Below are positions 1-8,800 of a stretch of 13,311 bases of DNA, piece by piece. Every line of letters starts with the position of its first letter. The stretch's first letter is position 1. Position numbers and translations under genes: made by a program. Source of the DNA: Bacteroidota bacterium (GTDB lineage: Bacteria > Bacteroidota > Bacteroidia > UBA8524). The DNA lies in contig DQHT01000015.1 of assembly GCA_003531115.1 (NCBI GenBank), forward strand, positions 1,107 through 14,417. The letters run 5' to 3'. Under the pieces are notes generated by a model. That model had not been told where the DNA came from, searched no databases, and saw only the letters and a program-made list of their open reading frames with translations.

Positions 1-1118
1 ATGATAGCCGGCATATACCCGATACCTCCACCTTGTCCCAATCCGCCTTTTGGAGCGAGTTTGCGGGCCAGCTCTTTGGTCATGATCGGAATACCCTGAT
101 GGTTAACCATGTAGCTGGTATCGGTATTTGGAGAAAGGTCCAAAACATCAGGAACACCATCTTCGTCGTTGTCGGCAGCCTCACCGTTTTCATTAACGGT
201 AGCTCCTTTTGGCGAATTTGGCTCCAGATCTTTAATGTCGGCAACACCATCACCATCCGTATCAACGGCTTGTCCGTTTCCATAAACCATGGCCCCGGCC
301 GGAGTGGTATTGTCTTTATCGAAATAGTCGGCTACCCCGTCGCCGTCCTGGTCGCCGCTGAGTTCATCCACACGTTTACCTGTTTTGGCGATGTCTTCAT
401 AAATAGCTTCTACCGGGTTGATCCACTCAACATGTTCCTTGCCTTTTTTACCAAGCTTGAAGCTCAGGGTAAGCTGAACCATATTCACAACATCTTTCGA
501 CTTGTTAGCGGGTCCAGTATAGGAAAGCACATCAACAAGGTCTGACCCGCAATAACGGAAGTTGTATTCGAGACCCAAGGCGGCACTTTTCCCGAGGCTG
601 TAACGTAAACCTGCCGAATAGGAGAAGCTCGTGATCATATCATTGAAGGAACCGGTTTGTTCTGTATTGGTGGTATCTGCTTTCAGGGTATAGGTGCTGG
701 TAGCGTCGTTGTTCATAATCCCCATACCTCCTGCCATATAAAAGGTGGTCTTTTTCATTTTTCGCAGGAATGAAATATTTCCAAAGGTTACAACAAACTG
801 GCCCTGTGCTTCCCAAAAGGTATTGGTAAATTCATACGAACTATAAGGACGTTCTTCCGGTTTTTCAGCACCTTTTACCTGACCGAAGTTTCCGATAACA
901 CGTACGCCCATGGAATGGGAAAAGGAATATTGCAGATTTAGTCCGGCCGCATAACCGAAGCCAAGTTCCCTGGCATCGCCGGTGAGGAAAGTGGTACCGC
1001 CCTGTACACCAAGGAGCCATCTTTTTGTATCACCATTAGGGAATACTTCCTTTTTTTTCTGAGCCATTGCAGGCAAAGCGAGCATGGCGGTTAAACTGAA
1101 GATTAGCAGTTTTTTCAT
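1..1118 (-). CDS. Outer-membrane beta-barrel protein with TSP3 repeats, OmpA-family-like (C-terminus beyond window)
   Basis: The frame reads open from ATG at 1118 to the left edge, giving 372 residues with no stop, so the gene is partial. Residues 1-19 form a signal peptide (MKKLLIF..., ending ALPAMA before QKKK). Residues about 33-222 look like an eight-strand-type barrel: alternating aromatic and glycine-rich strands such as LLGVQGGTTF, FGYAAGLNLQYSF, FYMAGGMG, SYSAGLRY, LGLEYNFRY and VQLTLSFKLG. Residues about 255-330 carry three thrombospondin type 3-like Asp-rich repeats. In Bacteroidota this order usually continues into a peptidoglycan-binding OmpA C-terminal domain, which would lie outside the window; that is inference. 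The likely role is outer-membrane structure or anchoring. It follows bshC by 50 bp on the same strand, and I found no clear TAnnTTTG promoter in the gap, so co-transcription or a weak promoter are both possible. Confidence 0.85.
   Translation of the reverse strand, partial: MKKLLIFSLTAMLALPAMAQKKKEVFPNGDTKRWLLGVQGGTTFLTGDARELGFGYAAGLNLQYSFSHSMGVRVIGNFGQVKGAEKPEERPYSSYEFTNTFWEAQGQFVVTFGNISFLRKMKKTTFYMAGGMGIMNNDATSTYTLKADTTNTEQTGSFNDMITSFSYSAGLRYSLGKSAALGLEYNFRYCGSDLVDVLSYTGPANKSKDVVNMVQLTLSFKLGKKGKEHVEWINPVEAIYEDIAKTGKRVDELSGDQDGDGVADYFDKDNTTPAGAMVYGNGQAVDTDGDGVADIKDLEPNSPKGATVNENGEAADNDEDGVPDVLDLSPNTDTSYMVNHQGIPIMTKELARKLAPKGGLGQGGGIGYMPAI
129..356 (-). other. Three TSP3-like Asp-rich repeats within the outer-membrane protein
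   Basis: Residues about 255-330 of the partial protein contain DQDGDGVADYFD, DTDGDGVADIKD and DNDEDGVPDVLD, spaced 31-32 residues apart. The DxDxDGxxD pattern is the calcium-coordinating signature of thrombospondin type 3 repeats, which commonly link an outer-membrane barrel to a periplasmic OmpA-like domain. The third copy has Glu in place of the second Gly position, a conservative variation. Confidence 0.85.
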
Positions 1119-1168
1119 GTGGGAATTATTGATTTAGTATTTAATTGGTTTTATTCTAGGTCACTATG

Positions 1169-2761
1169 TTATTCTATAAGGAGTGCAACCGGACCACATT
1201 CATCATAATTCATTGTTAATAAATCAATTACAACTGATGTATCCAATTGAAAAAGGTATTGGATCAGGTATTGATCACGTTCCTGGGTAAAGCCCTTTTC
1301 CTTGATCAACGCCTTGATTTTGAACACCTTTTCCAAGCCTTTCTCAAGGCCTGCTTCCTGCAAGGTAAAAATTTCCTTTTCAATTTTTCTAATAATTTTT
1401 TCGTTTTGATTAAATATTTCCGCTATTGGCCTTGCTTGCGCGGGGTTTATTGCGGCTGCTTTTTTAATCATTTTGTCCTTTAGAAGCTCCCATTCCCCTA
1501 ACTCCTCTTTCAGGCTAACAAGCCCGTCATCACTGCGTTCCATTACTTTCTGACGCAGGTCATCCTCATCCAGAAACAGGTCTTCTACCTGCAGCTTAAA
1601 TTTTTCAATTCCGGCCTTGATTTTTTCTCCTATAATAAATATCGATTTTCTGTTCTCCAGTATGGGGAAAAGGACCGAATAATGGTCAAATACCCCTTTT
1701 AGCTGCAACCAATAGGCCGTTTCACCGGGTCCGCCGATATAGGCCAGATTCGGCAGTATACATTCCTGATAAACGGGGCGTAAAACTACGTTCGTTGAAA
1801 TATCTTTCATTTTTTTCGGGAGCCAGCTGTCCAAAGTGGCTGTATCACCGAGTATTTCGCCGCTTAGGGTTTCGATACGTCCCTCGTTTTTTACCAGGCG
1901 CTCCCTGCCGGCACCACCAACATAAAACAGATTGATCTCACGGGGATGGATCTGCAGGGAATACGTTTTTGCCAGCGTCTCACTGGTTTCTTCCACCCTT
2001 TCTTTGCTTTTTTCAAACAGGAGTTCATCCCTGACTATGGGCAAAAGGTCTTTTTTGAGGGCTTCGTCATCGGGGTCCAGGACCACAAGTCCGTATTCGC
2101 CAAAAAGGCTATGTACCAAAAAGCGTGTGGCATCGGCAAAGTTCTCAAAGTGGGTATAGGCCTCCTGAAAAAGGGTCTCGTACTTTTTAAATTTTTCTTC
2201 CCTTGTAAAAAGAGCCAATATTTCCTCGCTCAATTCAGGAAGTCCTTCCGTACTGAGACGCCCAACGGGACCGGGAATGGAGCGGTTACGTCCCCATTTA
2301 AAGGACCGCTTAAAAAGTTCGAGATGGTCGATCTCCGCAAAATCGTGGTCTTCAGTAGCCATCCAAAAAACCGGGACAAAATGGTTTTCGGGGAATTCCT
2401 GTTTCAGTTTCCGGGCCAGGGCAATGGTGCTAATAATCTTCCAATAAACATACATGGGACCTAAAAACACATGGATCTGCTGTCCGGTAGTGACAGTATA
2501 GGTATTCGGATCTTCAAGCCTTTTCAGGTTTGCTTCTACGGCCGTTCCTGGCTCCAGCTGGCTGTATTGGCGGCGAAGGGCTTGTACGAGGTTTTCCCGG
2601 TCGACAGGGAAGTTTGCCCTTTCCTGAATTTGCTTATGGAAGCCCTCCCGGGTAGGCCAATTGGAGATAAAGGGTTCTAATTCCTTTTTTTTCGCCAGGT
2701 AATCGAGCACCAGTTTGGAATACAAACCGCTCTTTTCTGCATCAAGGGGCTGAAAACGCAT
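1169..2761 (-). CDS. bshC: Bacillithiol biosynthesis cysteine-adding enzyme BshC
   Basis: The 530-residue protein matches the length of BshC (B. subtilis YllA is about 540). BshC adds cysteine to glucosaminyl-malate in the last step of bacillithiol synthesis, in the cytoplasm. Family landmarks are visible: VTTGQQIHVFLGPMYVYWK at about 90-108, the HxGH-like nucleotidyltransferase-fold region VFWMATEDHDFAEIDHLELF at about 131-150, and the conserved YIGGPGETAYWLQLK at about 341-355. The C-terminal part (about 375-500) is rich in charged residues and resembles the long coiled coil of the family. The ATG at 2761 lies 5 bp after the rimO stop, so the gene is almost certainly in one transcript with ftsY and rimO. 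The partner enzymes BshA and BshB are not in this window. Confidence 0.95.
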   Translation of the reverse strand: MRFQPLDAEKSGLYSKLVLDYLAKKKELEPFISNWPTREGFHKQIQERANFPVDRENLVQALRRQYSQLEPGTAVEANLKRLEDPNTYTVTTGQQIHVFLGPMYVYWKIISTIALARKLKQEFPENHFVPVFWMATEDHDFAEIDHLELFKRSFKWGRNRSIPGPVGRLSTEGLPELSEEILALFTREEKFKKYETLFQEAYTHFENFADATRFLVHSLFGEYGLVVLDPDDEALKKDLLPIVRDELLFEKSKERVEETSETLAKTYSLQIHPREINLFYVGGAGRERLVKNEGRIETLSGEILGDTATLDSWLPKKMKDISTNVVLRPVYQECILPNLAYIGGPGETAYWLQLKGVFDHYSVLFPILENRKSIFIIGEKIKAGIEKFKLQVEDLFLDEDDLRQKVMERSDDGLVSLKEELGEWELLKDKMIKKAAAINPAQARPIAEIFNQNEKIIRKIEKEIFTLQEAGLEKGLEKVFKIKALIKEKGFTQERDQYLIQYLFQLDTSVVIDLLTMNYDECGPVALLIE

Positions 2762-2766
2762 GGGCG

Positions 2767-4080
2767 CTAAATTACAACATCGCCGTAGAGATCGAATGCT
2801 GTGGCCGACTTAATTTTAATATTTGCAAAATCTCCGAGACGAATAAAATGGTCTTTTTTATCAACGAGCACCTCATTATCTACTTCGGGAGAATCAAATT
2901 CGCTACGTCCAACAAAATAGCCGCCTTCTACCCTGTCGAACAGAACACGGTAGGTTTTCCCCACTTTGGCCTCATTCAACTCCTGGGAAATCCCTTCCTG
3001 TATTTCCATTAACTCAGCGGCCCGGGCGTCTTTTACTTCTTCCGGCACATCGTTTTCAAGCGATCCGGCATGGGTATTTTCCTCATGCGAATAGGTAAAC
3101 ACGCCCAAACGTTCGAAGCGGGCCTCTTTGATAAAGGCTTTTAATTCTTCAAAATCCTGTTCCGTTTCACCGGGATGACCGACCAACATGGTGGTACGTA
3201 AAGCTATTCCCGGAACCTGTTCGCGTATGGCGCGGATCAGTTCTTCTGTACGCCGGCGGGTAATGCCCCGGCGCATGCTTTTTAACATCGGGTCGCTGAT
3301 ATGCTGCAGCGGAATATCCAGGTACTTGCAGATGTTTTTCCGTTCGGCCATCACCTGCAGGGCATCCATAGGAAACTGACTCGGGTAGGCATAATGCAGG
3401 CGTATCCATTCCAGTCCTTCAACATCCGAAAGAGCCCTTAAAAGATCGGCCAGTTTGCGCTCTCCGTACAGATCCAGTCCGTAGAAAGTCGAATCCTGAG
3501 CGATCAGTAAAATTTCTTTGGTGCCGTGTTTGACCAGATGTTCCGCCTCTTTTACGAGTTGTTCGATGGGTTTGGAAACATGTTTTCCGCGCATTAAAGG
3601 GATGGCGCAGAAGGAACAGGGACGGTCACAGCCTTCTGAAATTTTCATGTAGGCGTAATGGGTCGGAGTGGTAGTGAGACGCTCACCGATCAGCTCATGT
3701 TTGTAGTCGGCACCGAGGGTATTGAGCAGGCGGGGTAGTTCGAGGGTACCAAACCAGGCATCCACTTCGGGAATTTCTGCTTCGAGTTCTTCTTTGTAGC
3801 GATGCGATAAACAACCGGTTACATAGACCCGGTCTACCTTACCTTGTTCTTTACGGCCTACATAGTCGAGGATGGTATCGATGGATTCTTTTTTGGCGTT
3901 ATCGATAAAGCCGCAGGTATTGATAATGATCACGTTCGCTTCTTCTTTTTCCGCCTCGTGGGTTACTTCCACATCATTGGCTTTGAGCTGGGAAAGCATC
4001 ACTTCAGAATCCACCAGGTTTTTAGAACAGCCTAAGGTGATGATATTGATCTTATCGTTTTTTAGATTTCTTACTTTCAA
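2767..4080 (-). CDS. rimO: Ribosomal protein S12 methylthiotransferase RimO
   Basis: RimO is a radical-SAM enzyme that adds a methylthio group to a conserved aspartate of ribosomal protein uS12. The 437 residues show the full architecture: N-terminal MTTase domain with three cluster-binding cysteines (C18 in TLGCSKN, C56 in INTCGF, C90 in VTGCLSHRY), the radical-SAM CxxxCxxC motif at C151/C155/C158 (EGCDRPCSFCAIP), and a C-terminal TRAM domain from about 370. The TLGCSKNLVDSE and CAIPLMRG signatures favour RimO over the tRNA enzyme MiaB. The start is a TTG codon at 4080: no ATG or GTG lies upstream in frame after the ftsY stop, and the resulting MKVRNLKNDKINIITLGC has the usual short leader before the first cysteine. 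It lies 11 bp after ftsY and 5 bp before bshC. Confidence 0.95.
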   Translation of the reverse strand: MKVRNLKNDKINIITLGCSKNLVDSEVMLSQLKANDVEVTHEAEKEEANVIIINTCGFIDNAKKESIDTILDYVGRKEQGKVDRVYVTGCLSHRYKEELEAEIPEVDAWFGTLELPRLLNTLGADYKHELIGERLTTTPTHYAYMKISEGCDRPCSFCAIPLMRGKHVSKPIEQLVKEAEHLVKHGTKEILLIAQDSTFYGLDLYGERKLADLLRALSDVEGLEWIRLHYAYPSQFPMDALQVMAERKNICKYLDIPLQHISDPMLKSMRRGITRRRTEELIRAIREQVPGIALRTTMLVGHPGETEQDFEELKAFIKEARFERLGVFTYSHEENTHAGSLENDVPEEVKDARAAELMEIQEGISQELNEAKVGKTYRVLFDRVEGGYFVGRSEFDSPEVDNEVLVDKKDHFIRLGDFANIKIKSATAFDLYGDVVI

Positions 4081-4091
4081 AGCAATGCTGA

Positions 4092-5048
4092 TTATTTGGA
4101 AAAGAGGGAATCAATAAACTCGTATTTATTAAATACCTGAAGGTCTTCCACACCCTCACCCACGCCGATATAACGTACAGGTGTTTTGAACTGTTCGGAT
4201 ACACCAATAACTACGCCTCCTTTGGCGGTTCCGTCTAATTTGGTCAGGGCCAGGGCATTCACTTCGGTAGCGGCGGTAAACTGCCGGGCTTGTTCAAAGG
4301 CATTTTGTCCGGTCGAGGCATCAAGAACCAGCAAAATTTCCTGAGGCGCATCCGGAACGACCTTTTGCATCACCCGTTTGATCTTGCTCAGCTCATTCAT
4401 CAGGTTTATTTTATTATGGAGGCGCCCAGCGGTATCGATAATACATACATCGGCACCCTGGTCCTGCGCGGCTTTCACAGCTTCAAAGGCAACCGCGGCA
4501 GGGTCGGCGTTCATACCTTTTTCGATCACTTCTACTCCGGTACGTTGTCCCCATATTTTTAACTGCTCCACAGCCGCCGCACGAAAGGTATCCGCAGCAC
4601 CGAGTACCACTTTATAGCCTTTGGCCTTAAACTGATGGGCCATTTTGCCGATGGTGGTGGTTTTTCCTACTCCGTTTACACCTACGACCATGATTACATA
4701 AGGCTTAGGGCCGGCAGGAACATGAAATTCGCGGCTGAGGGTTTCATCCTGTTCAGGAAGCAGGTCGGCGATTTCTTCTTTGAGCATGGTGTTCAGCTCG
4801 TCTTCACCCAGGTATTTATCTTTTTGTACCCTTTTTTCGATGCGGTCGATGATCTTGAGGGTTGTTTCTATGCCCACATCGGCGGTAACCAGAATTTCTT
4901 CCAGTTCATCCAAAAAGCCTTCACCAATCGTAGACTTCCCCGCCAGTGCCTTGCCGATCTTACCCAGCAGGCTGCTTTTGGTTTTTTCGAGTCCCTGATC
5001 AAGTTTCTCTTTTTTGTCGCGGGTGAATATTTTATCAAAAAATCCCAT
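4092..5048 (-). CDS. ftsY: Signal recognition particle receptor FtsY
   Basis: FtsY is the membrane-associated GTPase that receives ribosome-nascent chain-SRP complexes and passes them to the Sec translocon. The 318-residue protein has an N-terminal helical N domain (about 15-105) and an NG GTPase domain: P-loop GVNGVGKTT at about 123-131, the DTFRAAA insertion-box region at about 153-159, DTAGR at about 205-209, and TKLDGTAKGG at about 269-278. It lacks a long acidic A domain, as in most Bacteroidota. I chose ATG at 5048 (MGFFDKIFTRDKK) rather than the in-frame GTG two codons upstream (5054), because FtsY proteins of this phylum typically begin MGFFDKIF. It heads the ftsY-rimO-bshC cluster. 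A terminator hairpin ends only 12 bp before its start codon. Confidence 0.96.
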   Translation of the reverse strand: MGFFDKIFTRDKKEKLDQGLEKTKSSLLGKIGKALAGKSTIGEGFLDELEEILVTADVGIETTLKIIDRIEKRVQKDKYLGEDELNTMLKEEIADLLPEQDETLSREFHVPAGPKPYVIMVVGVNGVGKTTTIGKMAHQFKAKGYKVVLGAADTFRAAAVEQLKIWGQRTGVEVIEKGMNADPAAVAFEAVKAAQDQGADVCIIDTAGRLHNKINLMNELSKIKRVMQKVVPDAPQEILLVLDASTGQNAFEQARQFTAATEVNALALTKLDGTAKGGVVIGVSEQFKTPVRYIGVGEGVEDLQVFNKYEFIDSLFSK

Positions 5049-5060
5049 AATCACGTGGTT

Positions 5061-5096
5061 AAAAACAAAAAAAGCTCCCTGAAAATACAGGAAGCT
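5061..5096 (-). terminator. Rho-independent terminator after the rpmB-rpmG-DUF4295 operon
   Basis: On the minus strand AGCTTCCTG (5096-5088) pairs with CAGGGAGCT (5081-5073) across the 6-nt loop TATTTT. This gives a 9-bp stem with one G-T pair, followed at once by a T-rich tract, TTTTTTTGTTTTT (the first T belongs to the stem end), running to 5061. There is no comparable T tract on the plus-strand side, so it acts for minus-strand transcription. It follows the DUF4295 stop by about 22 bp and ends 12 bp before the ftsY start. Confidence 0.85.
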
Positions 5097-5118
5097 CTAT
5101 ACTTTATTGAGCGCTCTA

Positions 5119-5274
5119 TCAAGCTTTAAAAGCAGCTTTTGCAGCCTCAGCGGGTACCATTTCTTCTTTAAAAGTATAGGCACCGGATTTTGGCGATTTT
5201 ACGGCTCTGATGATGCGGGTCCATTCTTTACCTGCTCCTTCTTTTTTCAGCGTTGCAACTACCTTCTTAGCCAT
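5119..5274 (-). CDS. DUF4295 family small basic protein, probably ribosome-associated
   Basis: This 51-residue basic protein starts MAKKVVATLKKEG and contains VKSPKSGAYTFKEE, the pattern of the DUF4295 family found in Bacteroidota beside rpmG. It starts 2 bp after the rpmG stop and is the last gene before the terminator at 5061-5096, so it is made from the same mRNA as bL28 and bL33. The position, size and charge point to a ribosomal role. From memory, a Bacteroidota-specific ribosomal protein (bL38) was described from a Flavobacterium ribosome structure and I believe it is this family, but I cannot confirm that here. No enzymatic motif, signal peptide or membrane segment is visible. Confidence 0.92.
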   Translation of the reverse strand: MAKKVVATLKKEGAGKEWTRIIRAVKSPKSGAYTFKEEMVPAEAAKAAFKA

Positions 5275-5276
5275 CG

Positions 5277-5459
5277 TTATTTAATTTCTTTGTGGACAGT
5301 ATATTTCTTCAACACCGGATTGTATTTTTTCAATTCCAAACGTTCGGTGGTGTTTTTCTTGTTTTTGGTGGTGATATAGCGGGACATACCCGGCATGCCC
5401 GTAGCTTTATGCTCGGTGCATTCCATAATTACCTGTACGCGGTTACCTTTTTTGGCCAT
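5277..5459 (-). CDS. rpmG: 50S ribosomal protein bL33
   Basis: The 60-residue protein [18 protein letters not shown]... is bL33 of the large ribosomal subunit, recognisable from [12 protein letters not shown] near the start, [21 protein letters not shown] in the middle and the basic C-terminus. It has a single cysteine (C14), so it is the zinc-free form lacking the two CxxC pairs of zinc-ribbon bL33. It sits 12 bp after rpmB and 2 bp before the DUF4295 gene, and shares their promoter and terminator. Confidence 0.97.
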   Translation of the reverse strand: MAKKGNRVQVIMECTEHKATGMPGMSRYITTKNKKNTTERLELKKYNPVLKKYTVHKEIK

Positions 5460-5471
5460 TTCTCTTTCTTA

Positions 5472-5705
5472 TTAAATGTGACCGGTTTTTTCCCATTCTC
5501 TCAGGCAGGCAAAAATACCTTTCTTATTAATGGTTCTCATGGCTGAAGTAGAAACCTTCAACACGATCCAACGATCTTCTTCTGGAATATAAAACTTTTT
5601 TACTTGCAAGTTGGGGTTGAACCTCCGTAAGGTCTTTCTGTTCGAAAAACTTACGTGATGCCCTACCATGGCCTTCTTGCCGGTTAAATCACACACTCTT
5701 GACAT
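5472..5705 (-). CDS. rpmB: 50S ribosomal protein bL28
   Basis: The 77-residue protein beginning MSRVCDLTGKKAMVGHHVSFSNRKTLRRF is bL28 of the large ribosomal subunit. The CDLTGKK opening, the HHVSFSNRKTLRRFNPNLQ block and the ending TINKKGI are family hallmarks. The reading frame extends upstream to a TTG at 5750, but that extension would run through the -7 promoter element at 5729-5736 and add a non-conserved leader, so ATG at 5705 is the start. First gene of the rpmB-rpmG-DUF4295 operon. Confidence 0.97.
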   Translation of the reverse strand: MSRVCDLTGKKAMVGHHVSFSNRKTLRRFNPNLQVKKFYIPEEDRWIVLKVSTSAMRTINKKGIFACLREWEKTGHI

Positions 5706-5728
5706 TGCTATTTCTGTTAAAAGGACTG

Positions 5729-5758
5729 CAAAGATAATATGATTTCGCAATCATACAA
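5729..5758 (-). promoter_or_regulatory. Bacteroidota-type promoter for rpmB operon
   Basis: On the minus strand TTG (5758-5756) is followed after exactly 19 bp by TATCTTTG (5736-5729). This is a full match to the phylum's primary sigma consensus (-33 TTG, -7 TAnnTTTG). Transcription would start around 5722-5724, giving a short leader of about 17-19 nt before the rpmB ATG at 5705. Its strength fits ribosomal protein genes. Confidence 0.8.
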
Positions 5759-5830
5759 AGGCTTGGGGAAATATTTTATGAAGGGGTTTGGGGGTTATGG
5801 GTTTCTGGTACCGGGTTATGGCCAATCCGG

Positions 5831-5880
5831 ATGGTGAGATGGTGAGACATGAGATGGTGAGGATATGAGGAGATATGGGG
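5831..5880. repeat. Degenerate purine-rich octamer tract (ATGGTGAG)
   Basis: Two exact tandem copies of ATGGTGAG (5831-5838, 5839-5846) are followed by ACATGAG, another ATGGTGAG (5854-5861), GATATGAG and a decayed tail. One strand is almost entirely purine plus T. It lies in the 194-bp gap between the stop of the giant surface-protein gene (5900) and rpmB (5705). The neighbouring stretch 5776-5821 is also G-rich with GGGTTATGG twice. Nothing else gene-like is visible in this gap apart from the rpmB promoter, and I see no terminator for the giant gene. Confidence 0.75.
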
Positions 5881-5899
5881 GCCAAGCTCCATGCCCTAT

Positions 5900-8800
5900 T
5901 CATCGAATCAACAACACAGTCCCCTTCAGATTCCTTCTATGATAGCGCCCGGTGAAATCCTCTCCTCCATAAACAATGCGGTAGATATACAAGCCCTCTC
6001 CGGCAATTTCTCCTTTATAGGAACCATCCCAATTTTGTGTAACATCGGTGGTCATAAATACCTCCTCCCCCCAGCGGTTATAAATATGGATCTCAAATTC
6101 GGTGACATCCACATGCGACCAGTTCAGGATATCATTTACCCCATCGCCATTGGGGGTAAAGGCTGTTGGCAAAAGCAGGTAAGGACCACAGTTTTCAAAA
6201 ACATGGATGGTATCGGCATCGATACAGCCATATTGATTGATCTTCTCAACTCCGTAGGTGCCTGAGTCGTTTACAGTGAAGTAACGCTTTGTTGAATAGA
6301 TCGGCCACCAGGAATAGTCCGTTCCGCTTCCCGCATCCAGGCGCAGGCTTATTTCACTACAAAAGCCGGTATCCTCACCCAGACGGATATCAGCGGGGTA
6401 ATGGACCACCCGGATGCTGTCGCTGGCGTGGCAATGGGCGGTAAAGACATTTAAATAATAAGTTCCCGTCGTGTTCACTACTATGGATCTGCCTGATTGA
6501 CGTGTGCTCCAGATATAGGTCTGGGCTTCGGCATCGCTTTTTAATTCCAGACTGCCTTCTTTGCAAAACGAATCTGCATCCTGTTTCAGCGGATCATTCA
6601 ATTCCACAAAATTGACCCGCACGGTATCGCGGTTTAAACAGGTCTCCCACTGCCCTTCTACCCAATAATTGCCGCTTTCATACACCCAGCGTGAGCGGGA
6701 AGTCTGCCCATTGTCCCATACCCAATTGGTGTATTCGGGCAGGGTCATTATTTGGGCACTATCGGCTGAACAGAGGAAGGTATCCTGGGAATGACTGAAT
6801 ACCGGTCGGCGATCATGGAGTCTTATCGTATCTCTCAGGTAGCACCCCGAATCGGTTACCGTTACCCAATAATTTCCTGTATCGGAAAGGACTATTTTCT
6901 GACTTTTTTGATTCATTGGCGACCAGGTAACCTGTTGATAGGGCGAAAGGTCCAGGACAACAGGTTGATTCGTGCACAAAAGACTGTCATCAGGCAGTAT
7001 TCCCAGATTTTGATGGATACGAACCTTCACAAACGTATCAACCACACAATTAGAGGCATAAGCGATAAAGCGCACATAAGGATTAGTCGAATTATAATGT
7101 TCTTCCAGTCGATCCCCGAGAACCGTATCCCCGCGCATGGGGTTAAAGTTGAAGAGTGTTCCATCCGAAAAATTGGGCGTGGCAACTATAGAAATATAAT
7201 CTCCGCAACGAATTAAGGTATCCGTAAAAGGAACATCGATACGCATGGGAGCATTCCGTATCCGGACTACCCTTTCGATGGAATCCGATTTTTGTTTGGC
7301 GGTGTTCGTCACCATCAACTTGACCCGGAAATCTTCATACGTTTTGATCGTTTGGAACCAGATTACGGGATCCTTTAAGGTACTGGTTCGTCCATCGCCA
7401 AAATCCCATAAATAGGCGATATCACTGCCCTGGGAAGAGTAATTCAGAAAACGGACCGAATCCATCTCGCAATGGCCGTCGAAATTAAAACTGGCCAGGG
7501 GGCGATCCGGATCGAAAGGGCGGCATACGGGGGTTGATGTAGCCTTTACATCGACACTAATTTCCAGCTGTTCCAGAACCGAAGCATAGCCGGCACTGTT
7601 TTCCGGAACGATGATCTGCAGGTAAAAATCTCCTGCATCCATACATTCAAAGCCGAATTTTGCATTCAGGTCTTCTACACAGGGACCGGGTGTTAATGCA
7701 GAACAGGACCCGTATAAGATTCTATATTTAATTGCTTTAGCATTAATATTAAATCCGGCAACCCTTTTTACACTAAAATCCACATCATAGCGGGTACCGG
7801 GATCGATATGGATCTTAAACCAGGCACTAACATAGGGACTATAATAAGTTTCTAATGGAAGACAAGCCATGTTGTTTCCATCCTCGCCAAAACCCTCTCC
7901 TATTGTCAAACACCTGATATCGAGCTTACCTGAACTTATGCCCAATTGCTTGACATCAAGAAGTTTGGCGGTATGACAAAAATCTGGTTTTTGAGTGGGT
8001 GGGTTGTAGGAGGACCAGGTAAGCACAGGCTCCACAATTCCGGCAATATTCTTCCCGTCTAAAACCATAAAATATCCCTTTTTGTCGCAGGAACCTTTTT
8101 TGAAAAAATAGGATGAATGTGAACTTGCATACGCTACCATACGCATCGAACCGGCATATTTCATTCTCATGGCAGGATTATATTTTAGCATGGATGCGGG
8201 TAGTGAATCCGGTATCTCATACAAGGTCGCATATCCATCATAATCAATTTTTAATTCTCCAAGGCCGTCCAATTCCAGATAATACCAAAGGGTAGACTTA
8301 CCGGAATTTGAGCGTTTCGAATCAGGCAACGGTGGCCCTAAATGGACGTTTGCGGGGATGCTTGATTTACTTGCCAGGTAGTCGCTTGAATCAATTGTAA
8401 TGGCACAGCTGCTTGAATAGGGTATAATGTTCACATTTCCCTGAATGGTTCCGAGATCGATAAAACTTTCCAAAAAATTATTCGGGTAGATAACCATGGG
8501 TGTTATTACGAGAAATGGATTCAATTTATACCCTATCCATCCGGTATAGACAAGGGTATAGGTTCCCGGCGACAGGTTGCAATACGACCCAGAATTATCA
8601 CAGGGATCCAGGTATTTCGACTTGTCGTACAACAAAGCCTGGTTTTGTTTCAAACTTCCCCGGATCATATAAAATTTAGAGTTATGATTTACCGACAAAA
8701 ACTGCGAGGCCACGTCCAATTCAAACTCCGCAAAATAAAATGCAATATCATTATATAGCTTAATGGAACAATTCGCCGCTAACCACTGTGCATAATCCGG

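Noticed and set aside
33..545. Open frame of 170 codons on the plus strand
   Set aside because: It lies opposite the barrel/TSP3 gene, which has a signal peptide and recognisable repeats; the plus-strand product shows no domain.
1946..2464. Open frame of 172 codons on the plus strand
   Set aside because: Antisense to bshC, whose conserved motifs lie on the minus strand across the same bases.
2767..4080. MiaB (tRNA methylthiotransferase) instead of RimO
   Set aside because: The CDRPCSFCAIPLMRG and LGCSKNLVDSE signatures and overall length fit RimO better.
5049..5054. GTG at 5054 as the ftsY start
   Set aside because: The ATG two codons later gives the typical MGFFDKIF opening.
4635..5129. 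Open frame of 164 codons on the plus strand
   Set aside because: Antisense to ftsY and the terminator; hydrophobic-looking but only a reflection of the ftsY codons.
5706..5750. N-terminal extension of rpmB to a TTG at 5750
   Set aside because: It would overlap the -7 promoter element, and the added residues are not part of bL28.
5891..6265. Open frame of 124 codons on the plus strand
   Set aside because: Antisense to the sorting domain and last Ig-like repeat of the giant protein; no family resemblance.
6791..7216. Open frame of 141 codons on the plus strand
   Set aside because: Antisense to the Ig-like and linker part of the giant gene; no initiation signal or domain.
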